DNA of 64,000 bases from Pseudomonas sp. C2B4 (lineage in GTDB: Bacteria; Pseudomonadota; Gammaproteobacteria; Pseudomonadales; Pseudomonadaceae). Numbering within the stretch: position 1 is the first letter of the stretch; every line of letters begins with the position of its first letter. The stretch spans positions 1-64,000 of the forward strand of contig NZ_JABFMU010000001.1 in the NCBI RefSeq assembly GCF_013359695.1, read 5' to 3'. The translations under genes and the position numbers were made by a program. Under the pieces are notes generated by a model. It searched no databases and was not told where the DNA came from. It worked only from the letters and a program-made list of their open reading frames with translations. Positions 19,696 through 27,146 of this stretch are shown one piece after another.

Positions 19696-19929
19696 ATGAA
19701 ACGTTTTGCCTTGACGGTTATCTGTTGCGCACTGGCCTCTTCGGCCTTGGCAGCACCTAAACCCTGTGAAGAACTCAAGGCCGAAATCGAAGCCAAGATC
19801 CAGGCTCGCGGAGTGACCTCCTATACCCTGGAAATCGTTACCAACGACGAAGTCCACGATCAGAACATGGTCGTGGGCTCGTGCGAAAATGGCACCAAGA
19901 AAATCATCTACCAGAAGAACGACCGCTGA
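19696..19929 (+). CDS. DUF1161 exported protein (copy 2)
   Basis: This 77-residue paralogue of the gene at 17478 starts at ATG 19696 behind AAAGGAG. It has a signal peptide (MKRFALTVICCALASSALA), then CEELKAEIEAKIQARGVTSY, TLEIVTNDEVHDQNMVVGSC and ENGTKKIIYQK. The Cys pair is conserved with copy 1. The insertion NDEVHDQNM in the hairpin between the cysteines distinguishes this copy. It is convergent with the lipoprotein gene at 19935, with five bases between stops. Function is unknown. Confidence 0.87.
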   Translation: MKRFALTVICCALASSALAAPKPCEELKAEIEAKIQARGVTSYTLEIVTNDEVHDQNMVVGSCENGTKKIIYQKNDR

Positions 19930-19934
19930 CCGAC

Positions 19935-20354
19935 CTATGGCACACAGTTGATCTGTCTTTCTTCGGCGACTATTTCATTTTTGGCGTTGTACAGACGAGC
20001 TTCGGGCGTGAACGCCATGGAGCGGGCTTGCAACACATAACGCTGACCGGCCTCGAAATGGTCGTACTTGATGATCATGTAGCACAGCCGTTCCGAGCCA
20101 CCGTCAAACAAATCCGAGCCCCCTCCAGGCACTTCAAAATCGAAGCGAACCGTGAGTTCGTGGCTACCGGGAGTGACCTGGAAAAACCGCCCGTCGCGCA
20201 AGCGCTGGTTGTCCAGTCGCTCGCCCATCAGCAATTTGTCGTTTGGAAAGGGTGTGGAGAAGTCGACCCACGCCATTTGCGGATTGGCTGCCGGCATCGG
20301 TGTCGAACAACCGGCAACCAAGCTTGCAGCCAGTAACAGCATCAACCTGCGCAT
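19935..20354 (-). CDS. Uncharacterised lipoprotein, PGSHEL family (copy 1)
   Basis: This 139-residue protein starts at ATG 20354 (MRRLMLLLAASLVAGCSTP), giving a perfect lipobox (LVAGC, Cys16). The mature domain has RFFQVTPGSHELTVRFDFEV, an internal Cys in ERLCYMIIKY, and FEAGQRYVLQARSMAFTPEA, ARLYNAKNEIV with a C-terminal Cys. The V-x-PG-x-H-x-L-x-V core recalls PEGA-like or DUF2846 beta-sandwich modules. It is paralogous to the next gene upstream (20395), and both read the same way. I do not recognise a function. Confidence 0.75.
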   Translation of the reverse strand: MRRLMLLLAASLVAGCSTPMPAANPQMAWVDFSTPFPNDKLLMGERLDNQRLRDGRFFQVTPGSHELTVRFDFEVPGGGSDLFDGGSERLCYMIIKYDHFEAGQRYVLQARSMAFTPEARLYNAKNEIVAEERQINCVP

Positions 20355-20394
20355 GATGAATGTCCTGAGTACCGGGTATTCAGAATAGCGCCGA

Positions 20395-20817
20395 TCAGGT
20401 GCGTTGGCAGCCCGCCGGTGTACCTTGGCCAATCACTTTTCGCTGCTGATCATAGAGCTTGGCCCATGGTCGGAACCCGATATTCCCTGCTTGCAATTGA
20501 TAGCGCTCGCCGGCGTTGAATTCGTTGAATTTCACGTTTAACTGACAGTCACGCCACAGCGGCTTGGCGTCGGGGCCAATGTTGGTGGGCTGTACGGGAA
20601 ACTGATAGCGAACCTTTAGCTCATGACTACCGGGCTGCACCTGGAAGTAGCGTTTATCAGTGGTCGCTTTGTCATCCACTCCCAGCGCCAGCAGCGCCGT
20701 ATCTTCCTGATGGGATTCCAGATCAATCCATGCTTGCGTCGGATCATGATGAGGCAAGCCGAACCCGGCACAGCCGGCCAGCGTCAGCAGGCCTCCCGTC
20801 AGCATCAATTTGCGCAT
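20395..20817 (-). CDS. Uncharacterised lipoprotein, PGSHEL family (copy 2)
   Basis: This 140-residue lipoprotein (MRKLMLTGGLLTLAGCAG, Cys16) is the paralogue of the gene 40 bp downstream. Shared motifs are RYFQVQPGSHELKVRYQFPV, a mid-domain Cys (WRDCQL), FNAGERYQLQAGNIGF and AKLYDQQRKVIG with a final Cys. The two internal cysteines are placed alike in both copies and may form a disulfide. The gene is divergent from the lipoprotein aminopeptidase at 20877, and the same pairing as I recall occurs in other Pseudomonas near trpI. Confidence 0.75.
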   Translation of the reverse strand: MRKLMLTGGLLTLAGCAGFGLPHHDPTQAWIDLESHQEDTALLALGVDDKATTDKRYFQVQPGSHELKVRYQFPVQPTNIGPDAKPLWRDCQLNVKFNEFNAGERYQLQAGNIGFRPWAKLYDQQRKVIGQGTPAGCQRT

Positions 20818-20876
20818 AGCGGAGCTCCAGTCAAGCGGGATAGTCTTGCGAGCAGACTCTCCAGGAATTTTTTATT

Positions 20877-21968
20877 TTGATCAGGCCGCATCCAAGCCTT
20901 GGGTTACTTGATCGCGTTTTGCGCATTTTGTTTCCGGCTGCGTTGCTTTTGTTACTCAACGGTTGTTCCAGCATCAGCTATTACAGCCAACTGGCCAGTG
21001 GCCAACTGCAATTGCTGCGCGCACGGGAACCCGTTTCCACTGTGATTGCCGATCCCCACCGAGATCAGAAACTGCGGATGCACCTGGCCCAGTCACAAAA
21101 AGCCCGGACCTTCGCCAGCCAGCAACTGCATCTGCCGGACAACCAGAGTTACCGGTTGTACGCCGACATCGGCCGTCCCTATGTCGTCTGGAACGTGTTC
21201 GTCACGCCGGAATTTTCCCTGAAGCCGCAGAATCATTGCTTCCCGATCGCCGGCTGCGTGGCCTATCGCGGCTACTACAGCCAGAGTGCCGCGCGTGGTG
21301 AAGCGGCGCTGCAACGCCTGCAGGGCATGGATGTGACCATCGGTGGCGTCGAGGCCTACTCGACCCTGGGCTGGTTCAACGATCCGATCATGAGCTCGAT
21401 GATGGGGTGGGGCGATGAACGTCTGGCCACGCTGATTTTTCACGAACTGGCGCATCAGCGCATTTATGTGAAGGACGACACCGAATTCAACGAGTCATTC
21501 GCCACCTTCGTCGAGCAGGAAGGCACCCGCCAATGGCGTGCCTGGCGCAATCTTCCACCCGATACCGGGAAACAGGTGCAACAACGGGATCAGTTCATTC
21601 AGCTGGTGCTGGACGCCCGCACCCGGCTTGAAAAGCTCTACGCCCTGCCACTGCCACCCGAACAAATGCGCCAACGCAAAGCTGCAGAGTTCGAGCGCCT
21701 GCGCGGCGAGTACCGGCAACTGCGTGATAGCCAATGGGCCAGCGACAAGCGTTATGACGCGTGGATCAATGCGCCGATGAACAATGCGCGATTGCTGCCC
21801 TTTGGGCTGTATGACCAATGGGCACCTGCGTTTGCGGCATTGTTCAAACAGATGGGTGGGGATTGGGTGAAGTTTTATGTCGAGGTCGAGAGATTGGGTG
21901 CGCTGCCCGTTGAACAGCGTAAGACAGCGCTGAAGGCCTTGGCGGAGTCCAAGAGTTTCGGTGCCTGA
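20877..21968 (+). CDS. Lipoprotein aminopeptidase-family (HExxH) protein
   Basis: The frame starts at a TTG at 20877 with AGGA 12 bp before; no ATG or GTG precedes the signal sequence. The 363-residue product has a lipobox (LLLNGCSS, about Cys30). The Aminopep family (Pfam 'putative aminopeptidase') core follows: LGWFNDPIMSSMMGWGDERL, then LIFHELAHQRIYVKDDTEFN with HELAH zinc ligands and FNESFATFVEQEG, where the second Glu is the probable third ligand. It therefore looks like a gluzincin peptidase in the outer membrane facing the periplasm. Substrate is unknown. Confidence 0.85.
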   Translation: MIRPHPSLGLLDRVLRILFPAALLLLLNGCSSISYYSQLASGQLQLLRAREPVSTVIADPHRDQKLRMHLAQSQKARTFASQQLHLPDNQSYRLYADIGRPYVVWNVFVTPEFSLKPQNHCFPIAGCVAYRGYYSQSAARGEAALQRLQGMDVTIGGVEAYSTLGWFNDPIMSSMMGWGDERLATLIFHELAHQRIYVKDDTEFNESFATFVEQEGTRQWRAWRNLPPDTGKQVQQRDQFIQLVLDARTRLEKLYALPLPPEQMRQRKAAEFERLRGEYRQLRDSQWASDKRYDAWINAPMNNARLLPFGLYDQWAPAFAALFKQMGGDWVKFYVEVERLGALPVEQRKTALKALAESKSFGA

Positions 21969-21976
21969 GCCGGCCT

Positions 21977-22068
21977 CTTCGCGGGCAAGCCCGCTCCCAC
22001 AGATGCGATGTCGTTCACAACATTGAAACACGACGCAAAACCTGTGGGAGCATGGCTTGCCCGCGATG
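21977..22068. repeat. BIME: REP pair after the aminopeptidase gene
   Basis: TCGCGGGCAAGCCCGCTCCCACAG (21978-22001) and CCTGTGGGAGCATGGCTTGCCCGCGA (22041-22065) are inverted. The second copy has an ATGG in place of the usual CGGG/CAGG stem bases, so one half is imperfect. It separates two convergent genes. Confidence 0.88.
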
Positions 22069-22077
22069 GCGATCTCA

Positions 22078-22728
22078 TTAGCCCCGCAAAAACGCCTGAT
22101 GCATCTCATCCAACGTTTCAAAATGATAGGCCGGCGCTTCGGCGCTGAGCTCTTCCCGACTGCCAAACCCATAGCCCACCGCCGCCGCGTCCAGGCCGTT
22201 GCTGCGCGCGCCGATCAGGTCGTGCTTGCGGTCGCCGATCATCAGGGTGTTGGTTGGGTCCAGGCCTTCCTCGGCGATCAAATGGGCGATCAGCTCGACT
22301 TTGTTGGTACGGGTGCCGTCCAGTTCGCTGCCGTAGATCACTTTGAAGTGCTTGGCGAAGTCGAAATGCCGGGCAATTTCCCGGGCGAAAACCCACGGCT
22401 TGGACGTCGCGATGTACAGCTGTCGCCCCTGTCCGCCCAAGGTTTCCAACAGCGGCGTGACACCGTCGAACACTCGGTTTTCATACAAGCCTGTGACTTT
22501 GAAGCGTTCGCGATAGAAATTCACCGCCTCCCAGGCCTTGGCTTCGTCGAAGTCATAGAACTGCATGAATGCCTGCAACAACGGCGGGCCGATGAAATGT
22601 TCGAGCTTGGTGAGATCGGGCTCATCGATGCCAAGCTTGCTCAAGGCAAACTGAATCGAGCGGGTGATGCCTTCACGCGGGTCGGTCAGGGTGCCATCGA
22701 GGTCGAACAAAACGGTTTGGTAATGCAT
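22078..22728 (-). CDS. HAD-family phosphatase (phosphoglycolate phosphatase-like)
   Basis: This 216-residue HAD hydrolase has motif I as VLFDLDGTLTDPREG (Asp9 nucleophile, Asp11 acid/base) and a helical cap (residues 15-85). Motif II Thr/Ser is in YIATSKPWVFAREIA, and motif IV is in IGDRKHDLIGARSNG. The cap type and GVGYGFGSREEL block resemble Gph/PgmB-like (5'-nucleotidase/phosphoglycolate) enzymes. The true substrate cannot be inferred. It is 28 bp downstream of the gamma carbonic anhydrase gene and probably co-transcribed with it. Confidence 0.85.
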   Translation of the reverse strand: MHYQTVLFDLDGTLTDPREGITRSIQFALSKLGIDEPDLTKLEHFIGPPLLQAFMQFYDFDEAKAWEAVNFYRERFKVTGLYENRVFDGVTPLLETLGGQGRQLYIATSKPWVFAREIARHFDFAKHFKVIYGSELDGTRTNKVELIAHLIAEEGLDPTNTLMIGDRKHDLIGARSNGLDAAAVGYGFGSREELSAEAPAYHFETLDEMHQAFLRG

Positions 22729-22756
22729 GAAAATTCCTGGGTAATAGTGAGACGCG

Positions 22757-23302
22757 TCAGATCTGGTCGTAGCCTTCGGCCAAATGCAGATCCTTGAGCT
22801 TCACGTAGTTCGCCGCGCTGTAGGTAAAGAAAGCCTGTTCCTTGTCCGTCAGCGGCCGTATCTGCTTCACCGGGCTGCCCACATAGAGGAAACCGCTTTC
22901 CAGGCACTTGCCCGGTGGCACGAGGCTTCCGGCACCGATGATGACATCATCGGCGACCACCGCACCGTCCATCACAATGCTGCCCATCCCGATCAGCACC
23001 CGGCTACCAATGGTGCACCCATGCAGCATGACCTTGTGGGCGATGGTCACATCATCGCCGATCAGCAATGGGTACCCGTCCGGGTTGAACGGCCCGGCGT
23101 GGGTGATGTGCAGCACACAGCCATCCTGCACGCTGGTGCGCGCACCGATGCGGATGCGGTGCATGTCGCCGCGGATCACCGTCAAAGGCCATACCGAACT
23201 GTCTTCGCCGATTTCGACGTCGCCGATCACCACCGCCGAGCGGTCGACAAAAGCGCCTTGGCCGAGCACTGGCGTGTGGTTCTGATACTTGCGAAGGGGC
23301 AC
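22757..23302 (-). CDS. Gamma carbonic anhydrase family protein
   Basis: From a GTG start at 23302 (MPLRKYQNHTPVLGQG...), this gene encodes 181 residues of left-handed beta-helix hexapeptide repeats of the PaaY/CaiE/YrdA gamma-CA type. Zinc-ligand histidines are in CVLHITHAGPF and TIAHKVMLHGCTIGS. GSSLVPPGK-like GAGSLVPPGKCLESG follows. Whether it hydrates CO2 or hydrolyses thioesters is open; many members have weak or no CA activity. It is divergent from prlC, with 89 bp between starts. Confidence 0.88.
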   Translation of the reverse strand: MPLRKYQNHTPVLGQGAFVDRSAVVIGDVEIGEDSSVWPLTVIRGDMHRIRIGARTSVQDGCVLHITHAGPFNPDGYPLLIGDDVTIAHKVMLHGCTIGSRVLIGMGSIVMDGAVVADDVIIGAGSLVPPGKCLESGFLYVGSPVKQIRPLTDKEQAFFTYSAANYVKLKDLHLAEGYDQI

Positions 23303-23391
23303 GATAGGTTCTCTCTCTGTCGCTGATAGCTGCGGTGAGTGCCGATTGTAATTAAGATGGGCCAATGTTTCTTCCAGCCAAGGTGTCAACC

Positions 23392-25443
23392 GTGAGCGTG
23401 AACAACCCTCTTTTGCAGTCCTACGACCTGCCGCCGTTCTCCGCAATCCGTGCCGAACATGTGCAACCGGCCATTGAACAGATCCTGGCTGACAACCGCG
23501 CCGCCATTATCGAGATCCTCAAGAGCCAGGGCAAACAACCGACCTGGACCGGCCTGGTGCTGGCAATGGACGAACTCAATGACCGTCTCGGCGCTGCGTG
23601 GAGCCCGGTCAGCCACCTGAATGCCGTGTGCAACAGCGCCGAATTGCGCGAAGCCTATGAATCCTGCCTGCCGGCCCTGAGCGCCTACTCCACCGAGATG
23701 GGCCAGAACCGTGAGCTGTTCCAGGCCTATGAAGCCCTGGCCAACAGCCCGGAAGCCGCCGGATTCGACGTGGCGCAGAAAACCATCCTGGAACATGCGC
23801 TGCGCGATTTCCGCCTGTCGGGTATCGATCTGCCGGAAGCCGAACAGAAGCGTTACGCCGAAGTGCAGAGCAAACTGTCCGAGCTGGGCAGCCGCTTCTC
23901 CAACCAGTTGCTGGACGCGACCCAGGCCTGGACCAAACACATCACCGATGAAGCCGCCCTCGCCGGCCTGACCGACTCGGCCAAGGCGCAAATGGCTGCC
24001 GCGGCCCAGGCCAAAGACCTCGACGGCTGGCTGATCACCCTGGAATTCCCCAGCTACTACGCGGTGATGACCTACGCCCAGGATCGTGCGCTGCGCGAGG
24101 AAGTCTACGCCGCCTACTGCACCCGCGCGTCGGATCAAGGCCCGAATGCCGGTCAGAACGACAACGGCCCGGTCATGGAGGAAATCCTCGACCTGCGTCA
24201 GGAGCTTGCCAAGCTGCTGGGCTTCAGCAGTTTCTCCGAGCTGAGCCTGGCGACCAAAATGGCCGAATCCAGCGATCAGGTGCTGAGTTTCCTGCGCGAC
24301 CTGGCCAAGCGCAGCAAGCCGTTCGCCGCTCAGGACCTGCAACAGCTCAAGGCTTACGCCGCCGAACAGGGCTGCCCGGACCTGCAAAGCTGGGACAGCG
24401 GTTTCTACGGCGAAAAACTCCGCGAGCAACGCTACAGCGTGGCCCAGGAAGCCCTGCGCGCCTACTTCCCGATCGATAAAGTGCTGAGCGGCCTGTTCGC
24501 CATCGTCCAGCGCCTGTACGGCATCGAGATCGCCGAACAAAAAGGCTTCGACACCTGGCACCCGGATGTCCGCCTGTTCGAAATCAAGGAAAACGGCCAG
24601 CACGTCGGTCGCTTCTTCTTCGACCTGTACGCCCGCGCCAACAAACGTGGCGGTGCCTGGATGGACGGCGCACGCGACCGTCGTCGCACCGTCGAGGGCG
24701 TGCTGCAAAGCCCGGTGGCCAACCTGGTGTGCAACTTCACCCCGGCCGACAGCGGCAAGCCCGCGCTGCTGACCCACGACGAAGTCACCACCCTGTTCCA
24801 CGAGTTCGGCCATGGCCTGCATCACCTGCTGACCCGTGTCGAACATGCCGGTGTCTCCGGCATCAACGGCGTGGCCTGGGATGCGGTCGAGTTGCCAAGC
24901 CAGTTCATGGAGAACTGGTGCTGGGAGCCTGAAGGCCTGGCGTTGATTTCCGGTCACTATGAAACCGGCGAGCCCCTGCCTCAGGACCTGCTGCAAAAAA
25001 TGCTCGCGGCAAAAAATTTCCAGTCCGGCCTGATGATGGTGCGCCAGCTGGAGTTCTCGCTGTTCGACTTTGAACTGCACGCCACCCACGGCGACGGCCG
25101 CAGCGTGCTGCAGGTGCTCGAAGGCGTACGCGACGAGGTGTCGGTGATGCGTCCGCCGGCCTACAACCGCTTCCCGAACAGCTTCGCCCATATCTTCGCC
25201 GGCGGTTATGCCGCGGGTTACTACAGCTACAAATGGGCAGAAGTGTTGTCAGCCGATGCGTTTTCGAAGTTTGAAGAAGAAGGCGTGCTCAACGCCGAGA
25301 CCGGTCGCGCGTTCCGCGAAGCGATCCTGGCGCGCGGCGGTTCTCAAGAGCCAATGGTGTTGTTCGTCGACTTCCGTGGCCGTGAGCCATCGATTGACGC
25401 ATTGCTGCGCCACAGCGGCCTGAGTGAAGGCGCGGCAGCATGA
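23392..25443 (+). CDS. prlC: Oligopeptidase A
   Basis: The 683-residue M3-family zinc metallopeptidase cleaves short peptides, including signal peptide fragments, in the cytoplasm. A GTG start at 23392 (preceded by AAGGTG) gives MSVNNPLLQSYDLPPFSAIR; an upstream ATG at 23365 is less likely. The catalytic block is LFHEFGHGLHHLLTRVEHAG, with HEFGH beginning at His470. Family blocks VSGINGVAWDAVELPSQFME and FAGGYAAGYYSYKWAEVLSA follow. It overlaps yheV by 4 bp (ATGA), so the two are coupled. Confidence 0.95.
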   Translation: MSVNNPLLQSYDLPPFSAIRAEHVQPAIEQILADNRAAIIEILKSQGKQPTWTGLVLAMDELNDRLGAAWSPVSHLNAVCNSAELREAYESCLPALSAYSTEMGQNRELFQAYEALANSPEAAGFDVAQKTILEHALRDFRLSGIDLPEAEQKRYAEVQSKLSELGSRFSNQLLDATQAWTKHITDEAALAGLTDSAKAQMAAAAQAKDLDGWLITLEFPSYYAVMTYAQDRALREEVYAAYCTRASDQGPNAGQNDNGPVMEEILDLRQELAKLLGFSSFSELSLATKMAESSDQVLSFLRDLAKRSKPFAAQDLQQLKAYAAEQGCPDLQSWDSGFYGEKLREQRYSVAQEALRAYFPIDKVLSGLFAIVQRLYGIEIAEQKGFDTWHPDVRLFEIKENGQHVGRFFFDLYARANKRGGAWMDGARDRRRTVEGVLQSPVANLVCNFTPADSGKPALLTHDEVTTLFHEFGHGLHHLLTRVEHAGVSGINGVAWDAVELPSQFMENWCWEPEGLALISGHYETGEPLPQDLLQKMLAAKNFQSGLMMVRQLEFSLFDFELHATHGDGRSVLQVLEGVRDEVSVMRPPAYNRFPNSFAHIFAGGYAAGYYSYKWAEVLSADAFSKFEEEGVLNAETGRAFREAILARGGSQEPMVLFVDFRGREPSIDALLRHSGLSEGAAA

Positions 25444-25727
25444 GTGAGGGTCCTGTGATTACCAAGCGACGCTTTATCGCCGGCGCGGTTTGCCCGGCTT
25501 GCAGCGAGCCGGACAAGTTGATGATGTGGAGCGAAGACAACGTTCCACATCGCGAGTGTGTGGCGTGCGGTTACTCCGACACATTGAATGAACAAGGTTT
25601 GTCCGTGCCCAAGGAATTAGGCACGCGGGTCAATACGCCCGTGGTGAAACCTGCGGATACCAAAGTCCAGGCCGTACAGTTCTTTCCGAATCCCAAGCTG
25701 AAGAAAAAACCTGACGAGCAGCACTGA
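25440..25727 (+). CDS. yheV: YheV-family zinc-ribbon protein
   Basis: This 95-residue small protein has a predicted zinc ribbon: CPACSEPDKLMMW, then VPHRECVACGYSDTL (CxxC-N21-CxxC). A basic tail (PKLKKKPDEQH) follows. It is encoded directly after prlC with overlapping ATGA, an arrangement kept in many gamma-proteobacteria. The family has no established function; a role linked to protein turnover is only suggested by its neighbour. A convergent terminator follows. Confidence 0.88.
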   Translation: MSEGPVITKRRFIAGAVCPACSEPDKLMMWSEDNVPHRECVACGYSDTLNEQGLSVPKELGTRVNTPVVKPADTKVQAVQFFPNPKLKKKPDEQH

Positions 25728-25740
25728 GTAGAGTGAATAG

Positions 25741-25767
25741 CCTTCCACCGCGCAATGCGGTGGAAGG
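25741..25767. terminator. Bidirectional hairpin between yheV and the phosphatase gene
   Basis: CCTTCCACCGC and GCGGTGGAAGG form a perfect 11-bp stem with a GCAAT loop between two convergent genes, with CGTTGTT downstream on the plus side. Confidence 0.75.
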
Positions 25768-25772
25768 CGTTG

Positions 25773-26414
25773 TTACTGGATATGGGCCGACTGCAACCAA
25801 CTCTTCATCGAACACGCCGCGAACGGGCTCGTGCTGCAATCGCCATTGGCCAACGCCTCACGAAGCTTGTCGACATCAGCCTTCATCATGTAACGCACGC
25901 CGTCCTTGAAGTGGGTGCTGTCACCAAAGCCACCTTCAGTCATTTCGCTCAACGCGTCTTCCTTGCTCCAACCCTGCACCACTACCCGGTACATGGCCGC
26001 CATCAGGCCGGTCCGGTCGGAACCATGTTTGCAGTGCATCAGGACCGGACCTTTGGCTTCAGCATCTTGAATGGCACGCAGAGCCTTGAGTACATCGGCG
26101 TCATCGACATGATTGGTGCGATAGGGCAGTTGCACTTGGGCGATGTCGGGTGCGGTCAACCAGCGTGAATCCGCTTCGGGCAGAAAATTGATCACCGTTA
26201 CGACTTTGAGCTTATTCAGCAACGGTACCGCTCCACTGTCAGGTAGCGCACTGCGGTACAGCGTTGGCGACATCTGAAACAGGTTGTATTGCGCTTCGAC
26301 CGGCTGCGCCCATTCCGCGGGACGTGGCACCGCAGAGTCGTCGGCGTGGACGAAAGTGAAAAATGCGGACAGTGTTAACAGTAACGTCGCAATTGAAAGA
26401 CGCGGTAAGGACAT
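25773..26414 (-). CDS. Exported dual-specificity/tyrosine phosphatase family protein
   Basis: This 213-residue protein has a signal peptide (about residues 1-24, MSLPRLSIATLLLTLSAFFT ending VHA). The active-site loop HCKHGSDRTGLMAA matches HCxxGxxRTG with Cys128 nucleophile and Arg134. The Asp in NHVDDADVLKAL is a plausible general acid. The layout fits the exported tyrosine/dual-specificity phosphatases of Pseudomonas (TpbA-like). TpbA dephosphorylates a periplasmic Tyr of the diguanylate cyclase TpbB in P. aeruginosa. Whether this is TpbA itself is uncertain. Confidence 0.85.
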   Translation of the reverse strand: MSLPRLSIATLLLTLSAFFTFVHADDSAVPRPAEWAQPVEAQYNLFQMSPTLYRSALPDSGAVPLLNKLKVVTVINFLPEADSRWLTAPDIAQVQLPYRTNHVDDADVLKALRAIQDAEAKGPVLMHCKHGSDRTGLMAAMYRVVVQGWSKEDALSEMTEGGFGDSTHFKDGVRYMMKADVDKLREALANGDCSTSPFAACSMKSWLQSAHIQ

Positions 26415-26551
26415 ACCTGAACGACCATGCGGATAGTGTGAATGGGCGCAGTGTCGCTGCTGGCTGGTTAAAGGCCTGTGAGGTGCCTGTCAAAGAATTG
26501 TGAATTGAGGGCGCTGTTTATTGTTACTTGAAATACACAGTTCAAAAAAGT

Positions 26552-26585
26552 AAAAAACGGCACAAAACCAAAGTGCCGTTTTATG
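26552..26585 (-). terminator. Rho-independent terminator of the EF-hand-like gene
   Basis: On the minus strand AAAACGGCAC and GTGCCGTTTT form a 10-bp stem, followed by TTACTTTTTTGAAC. It lies about 50 bp after the stop of the gene at 26636. Confidence 0.8.
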
Positions 26586-26635
26586 TTGCGGACTATGCAG
26601 AGTCGTTCACTTGAAGAACCCGATGCATTCTCTGA

Positions 26636-26938
26636 TCAGGGGTTGAGGATCTTCGAATAGGCTTTCGCCAGCCCCACCAATACCGCCTTGTCCTGCAAGT
26701 CGATGTCGCCATCACCGTCAACGTCAGTGGGGCTTTTCATCGTAAAAGTAACCCCACCGTCATTCGATACCGCCTCGCGAATGGTCGAGTCGAGCAAAGA
26801 ACAGGTGACATCACCGATGACCGGGTCGTAGCCCTCTTCCTTAAGCGCAAATTGCATGGAAACCCTGACTTCCTTTGGATTGAAAACAGAGGGGCGAAAT
26901 AACTGAAGAAATACACCACGTTGATTGTAATGCGACAT
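26636..26938 (-). CDS. Small protein with one EF-hand/dockerin-like Ca-binding loop
   Basis: This 100-residue protein starts at ATG 26938 behind AAGGGA (7 bp spacing). I recognise no family for the first 70 residues. Near the C-terminus, DVDGDGDIDLQDKAVLV matches a DxDGDGDxxxxD Ca-binding loop, with a hydrophobic DKAVLVGLAKAYSKI helix after it, as in EF-hand or dockerin type I repeats. There is one loop only, and no signal peptide is visible. A dedicated terminator and promoter region suggest a real gene. Base composition is lower in GC than its neighbours, so acquisition is possible. Confidence 0.7.
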   Translation of the reverse strand: MSHYNQRGVFLQLFRPSVFNPKEVRVSMQFALKEEGYDPVIGDVTCSLLDSTIREAVSNDGGVTFTMKSPTDVDGDGDIDLQDKAVLVGLAKAYSKILNP

Positions 26939-27114
26939 GAATAAATCCCTTTAATAACGAAGACACGATCATTTCGTGTGAAGAAGAGGGTACTGATCCA
27001 ATAGCAGAACACTACGGGCGATGTGTTTCCCGTCATGAATATCAGCGTATTGAACAAAGCTCGAAAAGCCTTTGGGTGCCGAACGGCACTGGCCTGGCAG
27101 GCGAACCTCGGATA

Positions 27115-27130
27115 CTGTATGTACATACAG
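27115..27130. promoter_or_regulatory. LexA (SOS) box
   Basis: CTGTATGTACATACAG is a perfect 16-bp palindrome that fits the gamma-proteobacterial LexA consensus CTG-N10-CAG. It ends 16 bp before the ATG of the radical SAM gene, so LexA should block its promoter. Confidence 0.85.
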
Positions 27131-27146
27131 CTAAAGGATCGCACTG

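Noticed and set aside
23386..25191. 601-codon open frame opposite prlC
   Set aside because: Antisense shadow of the M3 peptidase; no ribosome site or domain.
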